From contig CM059571.1 in assembly GCA_030386875.1 (NCBI GenBank), forward strand, positions 25,662,355-25,726,354: a stretch of DNA of 64,000 nucleotides, given 5' to 3'. The stretch is from Morinoia aosen. Lineage: Eukaryota; Arthropoda; Malacostraca; Amphipoda; Talitridae. The notes under the pieces were generated by a model. It was not told where the DNA came from. It saw only the letters and a list, made by a program, of their open reading frames with translations, and searched no databases. Position numbers and translations under genes: made by a program. Each line of letters starts with the position of its first letter. Positions within the stretch are counted from its first letter, which is position 1. Of the stretch, positions 32,680 through 43,383 are shown in pieces.

Positions 32680-35338
32680 TGAAAGAAATAGAGAAGAAGT
32701 ACTTTAAAAACATTTACTCTGAACGTTTCGAGCCTAAGCTCATTCTCAACAAAAAATCTGCAAATAATATAATAAACAAGTTAGTACACCCAAAAATTAC
32801 AGAAGCGCAGAATATAAGCACAATAAAAACAAACAAACAAAAATAATAATAATTTATCGGTTGACTATTTTCAGAGGGTATGCACTCTGCATTTCGTTGA
32901 GGGAAGGTTTAAGTTTATGAATGAATAATGACTCTAAAATACGTAGGTCTAAGCTGGCGGTACAAGTATCTAATATTTTAAATTTGCTAATGTCAATTAT
33001 CTGTTCACAGGAATTATTACTACAATGTTGTCTGATGCTAGAATGACTAGGAGAGGTAAGCAAGCGACCTGTTCGATGACTCCGACCTGCATGTTCAGCA
33101 ACCCTGACGTAAAGTGCTCGGTGGGTGGAACCCACATACTGCGATGCGCAATGCGCACAACTGAAATTATAGACGAGGGAAGATCGCATGCCGGTCGAGA
33201 GCACATCTTTAAATCTAAAAAATGATCCAATGGTACGCTTGTTCACTAAAATAATACGAAAGGAAATGTCTGGGAAAAATTTAGTCAAAAGCATTAAAAG
33301 ATCTTTTCTCAACTTTTCCGATTGATATCCAAAATATGGCAACACACAATAACTATAGTTTAGAGCTTGAAGACGAGATTTCGGAATAAATTTACTGTTC
33401 AGGAATTTATTAATGGCACGAAAAATAACAGAATGTGGATAACCATTAGCTGTAAAATAAGACTGCAAAAAAGTAAATTCCTTATGGAGGTCAGTGTAAT
33501 TTGAACAAATATTATAGGCACGAGTAATAAGGGTGGAGATGCTATTCAGTTTGAATCTCTTGCAACAGAAACTAAAGTAACTTAGACCTAACCCGGAGAA
33601 TGTTTGTTTTCTGTAGACTGAGGTTATGAATTTATTACCCGATCGGTGAACATTGACATCAAGATAATTTAATTGGCTATTATTTTCCAGATCTAAAGTG
33701 AATTTGATATTGGGATGCCTGGAATTGAAATATTGAAGAAAGGAATGGGCATCACATTTGTTTTTGAAAAGAACAAAAGTATCATCAATATAGCGCCTAT
33801 AGAAAACTGGTTTGAATGAAGTTGGACATTGATTTAACCATTTCTGTTCGTGGTGACACATGAAAATGTTGGCGAAAGTAGGGCCTAATGGGAGACCCAT
33901 ACCCAACCCTTCTATTTGTTTATAGATACGACCATTGAAACTAAAGAAAGAATTTCGCACACATAGTTCTAAAAGAGACCTAAAATAATTTTTTGTTAAA
34001 CCTATAACTGAAGATGACGGAACAGAAAACAGAGAATTTAAGCAAATATCAATGGTTTCGTCAAGAGGTACATTGGTAAAAAGATTCTCAACGTCAAGGG
34101 AAGCCATAAAATACTTATCAGCGTCAGGTTGACTAGATATAGTTTGTACAAAGTCATGAGAATTTTGAACAGTGAAATCATTTAGAGTTAAATGGCTAAG
34201 CAACGGAACTAAAAATTTTGACACATTGTAGGTAGCACAATTATTAGCGGCGAAAATCGGTCTGAATGGTAACGCAGTTGCGAAGTTAGGTTTATGAATT
34301 TTTGGTAATCCATAGAGAATACCTGGGCCAGTGCCTGAACAAATTAGTTTCTTATAAATATCTTCTTGCAATAAATTTAAATTTTTGAGTTTGCGCAAAA
34401 AGTTGTTCACCTTATCTGCTATTTTCAAAGAGTATTTTTGCATTGGCTCAGCAATTGGGAGGAATTTACTCGTATCAGAAATAATTGATTGCATGCGCTC
34501 AATATAACTAGTTTTGTTCAGAATTACGACGGCACGGCCTTTGTCAGGTTTTGTTACAATTACATTTGGATTGGATGATAGTTGTTTCAGCTCTGAAATG
34601 TCGGTCTTCAAAAATATTGGCGAGAAAATTTTGAAAGGTTTGAAGCCATAAAAGTATTTGAATGAGAGCGATTGCAATTGTTCAGTGAAGTCAATAATTT
34701 TAGTCTGGTTAGGAAATTTGTGCTGCATTGCTAACGCCAATTTTTCAAAATTAAGGAAGTACTTATAAAAATTGATCTTGTAAACGGGTAGGTAAAAATC
34801 TAGACCAAATGCCAATAAGAATTTGAGACGATTGCTTAACGGAAAAGAACTATAATTATGCACAACTTTGTTTGGATCACAGGGCTGAAGATGGTTAGAA
34901 ATTCCTAAATTACACAGTTTTCTATCGTGAGTTCTTAGTTTCTATTACAAAATTTTTCATTTTATCTTTTACAACACTATAGATCGCGGCACGGGTCACT
35001 CCAGGAAAGGCTTCTAAGATTCTGCTGCGGCATTCAGATAGATCGGTGGTCAACTTTGCCATGGTCTTCTTCTTGAAGTTGATCTCCCGAGAAAGGAGGC
35101 TGGTCTGCCAGGATTTGTAAAAGTTGGTTGTATGGAGGGACCTCTTGTACAGCTTGAAGCGCAGAAATTTGGGCATGATGTTGTAGATCTTGCATTCACA
35201 GAGAAAATTGTAATCTAATTTGGATTTTTCCAATTTACGAGATGTATTGAGAAATTTGTGGTAAAGACGATAAGCTTCTTCGCCATAGTTATTTCGAATG
35301 TACAAAGGAAAATCGATTTTGCGAAGCAAATTCACAAT
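32680..35338 (-). mobile_element. Penelope-like retroelement, copy A
   Basis: Encodes a reverse transcriptase fused to a GIY-YIG endonuclease, the hallmark of endonuclease-bearing Penelope-like elements. The 3' untranslated region (32680-32853) is repeated at 35339-35586, where copy B ends. The two copies are therefore head to tail with the 3' tail of B joined directly to the coding start region of A. This tandem arrangement is typical of Penelope-like elements, whose repeated ends act as pseudo-LTRs. One frame break separates its two coding parts. Confidence 0.88.
32854..34863 (-). CDS. Penelope-like reverse transcriptase + GIY-YIG endonuclease (main part)
   Basis: About 669 codons. Reverse transcriptase motifs in order: KPDKGRAVV (about 105-113), GLPKIHKP (185-192), motif A MASLDVENLFTNVP (253-266), motif B GLGMGLPLGPTFANIF (319-334), and motif C YIDD (358-361). 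The C-terminal GIY-YIG endonuclease begins near SCAHCASQYVGST (568-580), with R and H in RALYVRVAEH, Glu at about 644 (LRILESLFI) and KPSLN at 652-656. The enzyme copies element RNA at a cut chromosomal end. The frame is open from about 34915 without an ATG, because the true N-terminus is in the adjacent frame (34922-35371). Intact over its length, so the inactivation may be as small as one base. Confidence 0.88.
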   Translation of the reverse strand: MHNYSSFPLSNRLKFLLAFGLDFYLPVYKINFYKYFLNFEKLALAMQHKFPNQTKIIDFTEQLQSLSFKYFYGFKPFKIFSPIFLKTDISELKQLSSNPNVIVTKPDKGRAVVILNKTSYIERMQSIISDTSKFLPIAEPMQKYSLKIADKVNNFLRKLKNLNLLQEDIYKKLICSGTGPGILYGLPKIHKPNFATALPFRPIFAANNCATYNVSKFLVPLLSHLTLNDFTVQNSHDFVQTISSQPDADKYFMASLDVENLFTNVPLDETIDICLNSLFSVPSSSVIGLTKNYFRSLLELCVRNSFFSFNGRIYKQIEGLGMGLPLGPTFANIFMCHHEQKWLNQCPTSFKPVFYRRYIDDTFVLFKNKCDAHSFLQYFNSRHPNIKFTLDLENNSQLNYLDVNVHRSGNKFITSVYRKQTFSGLGLSYFSFCCKRFKLNSISTLITRAYNICSNYTDLHKEFTFLQSYFTANGYPHSVIFRAINKFLNSKFIPKSRLQALNYSYCVLPYFGYQSEKLRKDLLMLLTKFFPDISFRIILVNKRTIGSFFRFKDVLSTGMRSSLVYNFSCAHCASQYVGSTHRALYVRVAEHAGRSHRTGRLLTSPSHSSIRQHCSNNSCEQIIDISKFKILDTCTASLDLRILESLFIHKLKPSLNEMQSAYPLKIVNR

Positions 35339-35371
35339 GAAAGAAATAGAGAAGAAGTACTTTAAAAACAT
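34922..35371 (-). pseudogene. N-terminal part of the Penelope-like protein, frame-shifted
   Basis: 149 codons of Lys/Tyr-rich sequence (LRKIDFPLYIRNNYGEEAYR, ECKIYNIMPKFLRFK, CRSRILEAFPGVTRAA). It ends at a TAG just before the next frame, which reads on directly (LRTHDRKLCNLGISNH) into the reverse transcriptase domain. A one-base shift near 34925-34945 explains the break. The first ~12 codons derive from the joined 3' tail of copy B, so the native start is unclear. Confidence 0.7.
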
Positions 35372-36890
35372 TTACTCTGAACGTTTCGAGCCTAAGCTCA
35401 TTCTCAACAAAAAGTCTGCAAATAATATAATAAACAAGTAAGTACACCCAAAAATTACAGAAGCGCAGAATATAAGCACAATAAAAACAAACAAACAAAA
35501 ATAATAATAATTTATCGGTTGACTATTTTCAGAGGGTATGCACTCTGCATTTCGTTGAGGGAAGGTTTAAGTTTATGAATGAATAATTACTCTAAAATAC
35601 GTAGGTCTAAGCTGGCGGTACAAGTATCTAATATTTTAAATTTGCTAATGTCAATTATCTGTTCACAGGAATTATTACTACAATGTTGTCTGATGCTACA
35701 ATGACTAGGAGAGGTAAGCAAGCGACCTGTTCGATGACTCCGACCTGCATGTTCAGCAACCCTGACGTAAAGTGCTCGGTGGGTGGAACCCACATACTGC
35801 GATGCGCAATGCGCACAACTGAAATTATAGACGAGGGAAGATCGCATGCCGGTCGGGAGCACACCTTTAAATCTAAAAAATGATCCAATGGTACGCTTGT
35901 TCACTAAAATAATACGAAAGGAAATGTCTGGGAAAAATTTAGTCAAAAGCATTAAAAGATCTTTTCTCAACTTTTCCGATTGATATCCAAAATATGGCAA
36001 CACACAATAACTATAGTTTAGAGCTTGAAGACGAGATTTCGGAATAAATTTACTGTTCAGGAATTTATTAATGGCACGAAAAATAACAGAATGTGGATAA
36101 CCATTAGCTGTAAAATAAGACTGCAAAAATATAAATTCCTTATGGAGGTCAGTGTAATTTGAACAAATATTATAGGCACGAGTAATAAGGGTGGAGATGC
36201 TATTCAGTTTGAATCTCTTGCAACAGAAACTAAAGTAACTTAGACCTAACCCGGAGAATGTTTGTTTTCTGTAGACTGAGGTTATGAATTTATTACCCGA
36301 TCGGTGAACATTGACATCAAGATAATTTAATTGGCTATTATTTTCCAGATCTAAAGTGAATTTGATATTGGGATGCCTGGAATTGAAATATTGAAGAAAG
36401 GAATGGGCATCACATCTGTTTTTGAAAAGAACAAAAGTATCATCAATATAGCGCCTATAGAAAACTGGTTTGAATGAAGTTGGACATTGATTTAACCATT
36501 TCTGTTCGTGGTGACACATGAAAATGTTGGCGAAAGTAGGGCCTAAAGGGAGACCCATACCCAACCCTTCTATTTGTTTATATATACGACCATTTAAAAT
36601 AAAGAAAGAATTTCGCACACATAGTTCTAAAAGAGACCTAAAATAATTTTTTGTTAAACCTATAACTGAAGATGACGGAACAGAAAACAGAGAATTTATG
36701 CAAATATCAATGGTTTCGTCAAGAGGTACATTGGTAAAAAGATTCTCAACGTCAAGGGAAGCCATAAAATACTTATCAGCGTCAGGTTGACTAGATATAG
36801 TTTGTACAGTCATGAGAATTTTGAACAGTGAAATCATTTAGAGTTAAATGGCTGAGCAACGGAACTAAAAATTTTGACACATTGTAAATG
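35339..36890 (-). mobile_element. Penelope-like retroelement, copy B (5'-truncated)
   Basis: Nearly identical to copy A from the reverse transcriptase core to the 3' tail. It stops at about 36885-36890, where homology to copy A ends after ATTTTGACACATTGTA. Very few differences from A imply a recent duplication or joint insertion. Confidence 0.87.
35587..36837 (-). pseudogene. Truncated Penelope-like reverse transcriptase/endonuclease
   Basis: Covers motif A to near the C-terminus. Relative to copy A it has a 2-bp deletion near 36808 (GTACAGTCATG against GTACAAAGTCATG) and a nonsense change at 35585-35587 (TAA for TCA) right after RILE. That removes the final ~25 residues of the GIY-YIG domain, including the KPSLN motif. 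YIDD is intact. Confidence 0.85.
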
Positions 36891-37377
36891 CTTTCTCAGC
36901 TGGGGCAAAAGGAGCAAAAATTGGGAGCAATGCGATGCAGGTGCTAAAATAGTGTTGTCAACAAGGCGACTGCCCGCCACCTAGCGGTGAGTTTAGGAAC
37001 TAACGGACTTTGTCAGTAGTACGCGCGACTACAAATAAAATCAGCAGCTCAAGGATTAGTCCGTAGAATCTGAAATCCGCTAAACAGGGTCTGTAAAACC
37101 GAGGTATGAGTGTACTTCGTGTATAGGCACAGCAAATCATGAGACTAATAAACACCAAGAAAAGACATCGAAACGATTTTAAATGAGCAAAGTTGGCTTG
37201 AAACGTGAGCTTTCGAAGCTATATGATTTCCTACTAGGGGGAGGAAAGCCAGTTTCCATAACATAAGATGGACAAGCCTGAGGGGACGTAAAGTCTAATC
37301 TAATCAGTAGTATCAAGGAATTATTCACACCGTAGCGTTGGCCATCACCATTTTTACTTATACACCAATAGTGACAA
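36891..37377. other. No recognisable feature
   Basis: Spacer between the Penelope pair and the outer LINE. No gene or repeat is identified. Confidence 0.4.
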
Positions 37378-37386
37378 TTTTCTCAA

Positions 37387-37388
<2 letters not shown>
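37378..37388. repeat. Left target duplication of outer LINE
   Basis: TTTTCTCAAAA. The same 11-mer occurs at 46449-46459 at the other end of the outer LINE, within an A-rich run. Confidence 0.6.
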
Positions 37389-37418
<30 letters not shown>

Positions 37419-37942
37419 ATATGGGTTTGCTAGCGCTTCAGTTACTCAAACTATATCGCACCGAAAGTCACATATTTTAATTCGTTTAAGACTCATTCCA
37501 AAAAACCACACAAGATGAACATCACTGTTATTTGATACGTCAAAATTTTATTAACATCCTGATCATAAATACAACTCAAAATTACTAGTGTGTCCCCATT
37601 AAAATTTGTACACAACACAGTACATTCGAAAGCACTGAGCAGCCAAACCCCGTAGGGGGTTTCAGCTGCCCACCCATTTATGGCCGGACGCCTTACCCAC
37701 GCTGAAACCCCCGAGGTACCAACGCAGCGTGCCCGGGCATATTACAGTTTCTTCATCTTCAAACTTCCAAGACGATATCACTTCTGGCTATAATGCGTTA
37801 CTGCGCGGCTTTTCTTTAAATCTCTTCAAGTAGTGCAACAAGGAATACATATATTTCCGAGCACGTGAGAGTATGGACAATAAATACAAAAACGATAGGG
37901 GTGATTAAGTACGATCTTCGATCAAATTTCCGGCAGCAATTT

Positions 37943-38290
37943 TCATTTCTCAAGAAACAACACCAGTGCATCCACATTAAAAGTTACACGATCGATCTCC
38001 GCGAGCATTTTGGTCAACACCTCATCCACGGCAAAAAGACGGAGGTTTGGAAAGCATACATTTCGGTCAGCTGCATATCTCGGGCACTCAGCAAGGATGT
38101 GTTTGACGGTCAGAAGAACGTGACATCGATCGCATCGCGGCTGCGGTTGTCGCTCCATTATATAACGGTGGGTCAGTCGGGTATGTCCAATGCGAAGACG
38201 GCAGAGCAGCACTTCCACCCGGCGGTCGCGACACCTCGACGAGGGCCATTCCAGGACTGTTTGTTTAATAGTTCTTAGTTTGTTGTCCAT
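37943..38290 (-). pseudogene. LINE ORF2 C-terminus (outer copy)
   Basis: Parallel to the C-terminal part of the inner copy: RRVEVLLCRLRIGHTRLTHR, then a zinc knuckle CDRCHVLLTVKHILAECP and VCFPNLR. It follows the RNase H fragment after a short frame break at 38290-38300. Confidence 0.8.
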
Positions 38291-38299
38291 TCTATTGTT

Positions 38300-38553
38300 T
38301 CATTCCTGTTGCCACAGACGTCTTACAGCAGCCCTGATCACGGGATAGTAGTCCCGAAAGGGTATCATTTGATTCAGAGCTTCTTCATTACTATCCGCTA
38401 CACGCTTCGCCTCCTGGTCAGATCTCTCATTGCCTGACACCCCCACGTGTCCGGGCATCCAGCACAATTTCACATGTTTGTGCTCACGCACAAGCTGCAC
38501 CAGCGTCATGACGATCTCGCCGATGAGGGGGTGAGTGCTATCATAAGCCTATA
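38300..38553 (-). pseudogene. LINE RNase H fragment (outer copy, distal part)
   Basis: Begins AYDSTHPLIGEIV and carries the last RNase H active-site region (CWMPGHVGVSGNERSDQEAK). The preceding RNase H part is at 42940-43269, on the far side of the inner LINE. The junction sequence CTATCATAAGCCT is duplicated. Confidence 0.82.
38538..38550. repeat. Left target duplication of inner LINE
   Basis: CTATCATAAGCCT, repeated exactly at 42935-42947. Part of the outer LINE's RNase H coding sequence. Confidence 0.9.
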
Positions 38554-38571
38554 ACGAAAATCTGGCAACGT

Positions 38572-39027
38572 GTGGGAAAGATGAAGGGAAAGTATAGTTG
38601 TGGCAGACCCTGTCTGGAACTAGACCGCGTACTCACGGCAGATCCACGGCGAGTGGCGACGGCGCTGGCTGATGGCTTCGCGCATAATAGCAGTGAAGCT
38701 CAATATCCACCTGCTTTCCGTGTGCACAAACGCCAAAAAGAGCAACATAAGCCAGACTTCGCTACAGAGGCAGTCTTCTCGTACAATGAGCCTTTCACCT
38801 TCCTTGAAATTTACCGCAACTTGAGAACTTGCAAAAATACTGCACCAGGCCCTGATGGGATCCATTATCAGATGCTGAAGAGGATGCATCCAACAGCCTT
38901 ACGTCAGCTCCTTCATATTTTTAATAAGGTTTGGAGGACACATGTATTCCCAAAGGATTGGCGCACTGCAACAATCATTGCCTTTGCCAAACCCCAAAAA
39001 CCGGCCACCCGAGTAGACAGTTACTGA
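38572..39027 (+). pseudogene. LINE reverse transcriptase, N-terminal part (inner copy)
   Basis: Contains LELDRVLTADPRRVATALAD and the reverse transcriptase lead-in NTAPGPDGIHYQMLKRM ... WRTATIIAFAKPQKP. It ends at a stop in VDSY* just before the TTAA insertion. Confidence 0.85.
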
Positions 39028-39040
39028 CCGATCGCTTTAA

Positions 39041-40346
39041 GGCCACCATCCCAGGCCCTTGCCAGATGCTGTCGATTCCATGGTCATTTTTCATGTTTTT
39101 GTTGTAAAAGGACCCTTAGGTGGTAGACTATTTGTTCCTAAAATTTTATGGCGCTATGGAAAATAATAATAACTTTTTCAATTTTTCCGATTTTGACCCC
39201 ACATAAAAAGAGAACAAATAGGAAATGGAAAAAAAGCTTAACGGTGAATTTGTTAGAAATGTTCCAAGGATTCTAAAACTGTCTTTGCTTTTGTTCTAGC
39301 ATCAAAACTGAAGGAGGAGTTACATTTTGAAATATCAATATAAATGAAAAGCACCCAAAATTTTTAATTTTTTCCCGATTTTGACCCCATATAAAAAGGG
39401 AACAAATAGAAAATGGAAAAAAAGCTCAATGTGAGTTTGTTAGAAATGTTTCAAGGATTCTAAAACTGTCTTTGCTTTTGTTCTAGCATCAAAACTGAAG
39501 GAGGAGTCCCATTTTGAAATATCAATATTAGTGAAATATCAATACCTAAAAACCAATATGTCAAATTTTTGCAAAATCTAAGGCCTGAATCAAAAAAATG
39601 AATGGAATCAATTGTGTTTATTTTCAAAGGTTACATATCATATTTAAATTTTATAAGAATCAGACTGAAAATAAAAAAAATCATTTTGTTGAAAAAAAAT
39701 ATTTATTTTTATTTTTTTTTTTAAATCACAATTCACACTTCGAATACGAAGTTATGTATGGAAATTATCAAAATAAAAATTAAAACTGCATTCAATTACA
39801 TCAATTGTTCATTATATAACACTTCAACACAAAATTTTATTTTTTGCTTATACCCAACACTTTGAATTTTCAACATTCATCCTGGGACTAGTTCTCGAGT
39901 TTTGATGCTAGAACAAATCCAAAGACAGTTTTAGAATCCTTGAAGCATTTCTAACAAACGCTCGTTCGGTTTTTTCAAATTCGAATTCTTTGAAAAAATA
40001 TATAGCTCTAAACCCAAAAAATTGTTGCTGATTTTTGAAATTTTAAAAATTTTTGAAAAAATAAAAAAAATTTGAATTTGAAAAAAAACTGAACGAGCGT
40101 TTGTTAGAAATGTTCCAAGGGTTCTAAAACTGTCTTTGTTTTTGTTCTAGCATCAAAACTGAAGGAGGAGTTACAATCTGAAATTTCAATAAAAATATAC
40201 CAAAAACACATTTTTCGTCAAAAAAAAAGTAAGGCCTAAATCGAAAAAATGACATGAGTAAAAAAGGTTTACTTTTACAAAATACATATACTGGCCAACT
40301 TTCAAACGAATCGGACTAAAAAAGTTGAAAAAGTGGGATGGTTTCC
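39041..40346. mobile_element. 1.3-kb TTAA-target non-autonomous element
   Basis: Splits the inner LINE's reverse transcriptase between PIAL and TSC. Both sides carry TTAA (39037-39040 and 40347-40350). The left end is GGCCACCATCCCA, and the reverse complement of the right end is GGAAACCATCCCA. TTAA duplication is characteristic of piggyBac and Kolobok transposons. No transposase is visible. Inside, a ~70-bp block (GTTAGAAATGTTCCAAGGAT ... TTGTTCTAGCATCAAAACTG) occurs three times forward (about 39250, 39435, 40105) and once inverted (about 39895-39965). Confidence 0.8.
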
Positions 40347-40356
40347 TTAACGAGCT

Positions 40357-41370
40357 GTGTGCAAACTGCTAGAGAGAATCGTAAACATTCGACTTGTCCG
40401 ATGCCTGGAAGCGGAGGAAATCCTGAATCCTGCCCAATTCGGCTTCAGACAGCTTCGAGGTACCACGGATGCTGTTGTGAGGCTACAGAGCCATCTAGTC
40501 CAGAATGTTGCGGCCCGTAAGCAGAGCTTATGTGTCTTTTTTGACCTGCACAAAGCATATGATACCGTTTGGAGACATGGGTTCCTAGAACGTGTTTATG
40601 GGTGTGGCCTTCGGGGCAATTTGGCATTTTTTGTCCAGCAATCCCTCCAGGAGAGAACTTTCCATGTGAGGGTGGGAGCCACATTATCGCCTTGGCAAAC
40701 CCAGCAGGAGGGACTACCCCAGGGTAGGGTGCTGAGCTGTACCCACTTCTCTCTGGCCGTAAATGACATCACCTCCACACTGCCGGCCGATGTTTCGTCA
40801 TCATTGTATGTTGATGACTTCATGATCCACTCTTCATCAGCGTATTTGCCGGCACTGTCGCGCAGAGTGCAGTTGGCAATCAACGGTGTGGGTGACTGGA
40901 CAACGGAAAATGGCTTCGTATTCTCCACTGGGAAGACTGTAGCCCTGCACTTTCAGGAACGATGCCAACGGAACCCTCCACAGCTACTGCTCCGGGGAGT
41001 ACCGATAAACTTTGCTCATAGTGCTAAATTTCTGGGTATGACAATCGACGACAAACTATCGTGGAAACCCCACCTGGCCGAGCTGAAGTCAAACTGCAAT
41101 AGGAGAATGAACCTGTTGAAATGTGTATCAGGCCTGGCGTGGGGAGCTGATCGTGTAACGTTGCTGCGCCTATACAGAATCCTGATCAGAAGTAAGCTCG
41201 ACTATGGATGTACTATATACCAGTATGCAAGGGAAACTTCTTTATCAACGCTAGACCCGGTGCACCACACGGCCATAAGACTTTGCACTGGCGCCTTCCG
41301 GACCTCCCCGTCGGTCAGTTTGTGTGTGGAGAGTGGAGAACCCCCCTTTGGCTCCGCCGTGTGCAGCTGA
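40357..41370 (+). pseudogene. LINE reverse transcriptase, main part (inner copy)
   Basis: Resumes after the TTAA element with a one-base frame change. Motifs: ILNPAQFGFRQLRGTTDAVV, FFDLHKAYDTVW (motif A), GLPQGRVLSCTHFSLAVND (motif B), YVDDFMIHSSS (motif C), FLGMTIDDKLSWKPH. It ends in a frame break near 41370 ahead of the RNase H region. Confidence 0.88.
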
Positions 41371-41522
41371 GCCTACAGTACTTGGCTCGTCTAGATCAGC
41401 TGCCCCTGTCTCCTACATGGAGAAGCGTGCACGCACCTTCCGTACGACATCTGCCTTTCCCGTATTATCTGCCATCATCACTGAACTATCCTGCGCTGAC
41501 GGCTGCCATGCAGCTGTGACCC

Positions 41523-42521
41523 ATGAGAGTGCAACCTGTACTTTTTGACTGCTCTCCGACATGGCGTGTCCCCGTGGAGAGTTTCTGCCCTGGATGTCGA
41601 ATGCCCAAAAAGGAGTCGATGCCGGCTAACATCCTGAAGGGAATTTTCATGGAACACATACTGGAGAAACACGCAAACTCTGTGAAAATTTATACAGATG
41701 GCTCTAAGACAGGAGACGCTGTGGGATGTGCCGCTGTGTCCGGGGAAATAGTGAGGGCTAGGAGACTGATCCCAGAGGCCTCGATTTTCTCAGCAGAGCT
41801 GTATGGTGTGATGGAAGCGCTACAGCTGATCGAGGAGCACGCATATCATTCTTTCACCGTCTTCGTAGACTCGAAAAGTGTAATAGATGCTGCTCAGATG
41901 TACAACAGTACCCACCCCATTATTGCGGAGATCGTCACAAAGCTGGCACGGCTTGTAAACGAACGAAGGAGTGTCGAGCTATGCTGGGTACCCGCGCATG
42001 TAGGGATATCCGGCAATGAGAGAGCAGACCGGGAAGCTAAGCAAGCTGCTGGGTCAAGTGAGAGAACATTGAATCTGATGGTCCCTTCCCGTGATTATTA
42101 TCCTCGCATCAAGGCGGAGGTGAGGGATTTGTGGCAGAGAAACTGGATAGACACAACAAACAATAAATTGAGAAACATTAAGCCCACTGTTCGGGAGTGG
42201 TCATCATCTAGCTGCCGTGCCCGTCAAATGGAGGTGATACTCTGCCGCCTTCGCATTGGCCATACTCGCATAACGCACGGCCACCATATGGAGCGACAGC
42301 CGCAGCCGCAATGCGAACGGTGCCATGTTCCCCTGACTGTCGTACATTTTCTTGCTGAATGCCCAGGATACTCTGCTGCTCGCAATGTGTGTTTCCCAAA
42401 TCTTCGTGGCTGCGCGGAGGATGTGATGATTGGAATACTCAGGGAAAACGAACGCTCAGGCTTTAACGCAGCAGCGTTGCAGCTGTTCCTGGAGAAGTGC
42501 AAGCTATATACTGGGATTTAA
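41523..42521 (+). pseudogene. LINE RNase H and zinc-knuckle region (inner copy)
   Basis: RNase H active-site segments are visible: YTDGSKTGDAVG (Asp), SAELYGVMEAL (Glu), VFVDSKSVIDA (Asp), VPAHVGISGNERADREAK (Asp). A C-terminal knuckle CERCHVPLTVVHFLAECP follows, then FLEKCKLYTGI and a stop. An RNase H domain inside ORF2 points to an I-like clade. Confidence 0.88.
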
Positions 42522-42934
42522 CAGGAAGCCACGCAGTGGTGCACTGTGGCCATGCGCGACATCGTATTGGAAGATTGTAGATGAAGAAACTGCAATATGG
42601 CCGGGCGCACTACGTTGGTACCTTGGGGGGTTTCAGCGTGGGCAAGGCGTCCGGCCAAAAATGGGTGGGCAGCTGAAACCCCCTACGGGGTTTGGCTGCC
42701 CAGTGTGTTCGAATGTACTATAGCATGTATAAAATTTTTCAAAGCGGAGACAATTGTAATCTTGTGATGTAATTAAATCATGGTCATATAATTTTTGATG
42801 TTCAAATAATGTTGAAGTCCACCCTACGCGGTAAATCGGAAAAGCTCAATATTGATTAAATTATGTGACTTTCGGTGCGATATAGTTTGAATAACTGAAG
42901 CGCTAGCAAACCTGTGTTACTACTACTACTACTA
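42522..42934 (+). repeat. LINE 3' region and (TAC)n tail
   Basis: GGCAGCTGAAACCCCCTACG, TTTGGCTGCCCAGTGTGTTC and GACTTTCGGTGCGATATAG are mirrored in the outer LINE at 37388-37760. They define the common 3' end, which terminates in TAC repeats. Confidence 0.85.
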
Positions 42935-42947
42935 CTATCATAAGCCT
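42935..42947. repeat. Right target duplication of inner LINE
   Basis: CTATCATAAGCCT, identical to 38538-38550. Confidence 0.9.
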
Positions 42948-43269
42948 GAGCAGAGTCAATGACGCTTTTCGAGTCAATGAAAACAGTAAATTTATCATGC
43001 GGATGCTACTTGACTAGTTGAAGCGCCTCCAAGACACCATAGAGCTCCGCGGTGAAGCTCGAGGTCTCTGGTCGCAATCTTCTAGCCCTCACCATCTCTC
43101 CGGAAACAGCAGCACAACCTACAGCTATACCCGTCTTGGAACCATCTGTGTAGACCTTAAAAGACTTCGCATGCATCCCCAGCACATGCTCCATAAAGAT
43201 ATGCTTGAGAAAGTTGGCCGGCATCGACTCCTTCCTTGGCATTCTGCACCCGGGGCAGAAAGTCTCCAC
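42948..43269 (-). pseudogene. LINE RNase H fragment (outer copy, proximal part)
   Basis: ETFCPGCRMPRKESMPANFL, YTDGSKTGIAVGCA, FTAELYGVLEALQLVK, and then in another frame an SKSVIDSAQAYDS-like stretch up to the insertion point. Continues at 38553. Confidence 0.83.
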
Positions 43270-43383
43270 TGGTAGGCGCCATGCTGGTGAGTTGTCAAAA
43301 AGTACCGGAAGGACTCACGCGGGTCTCAGCTGCATTGCGGCTACCAATGTCGGGTAATCTCTAGACGAAGGTAGAAAATATGG

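Larger units (their letters stand above)
38551..42934 (+). mobile_element. Inner LINE (5'-truncated) inserted into the outer LINE
   Basis: Same family as the outer LINE, opposite orientation. It starts within ORF2 (KIWQRVGKMKGKY), runs through reverse transcriptase, RNase H and a zinc knuckle, and ends with a 3' region plus a (TAC)n tail at about 42918-42934. Flanked by a perfect 13-bp duplication. It is itself interrupted by the TTAA element at 39041-40346. Confidence 0.9.
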
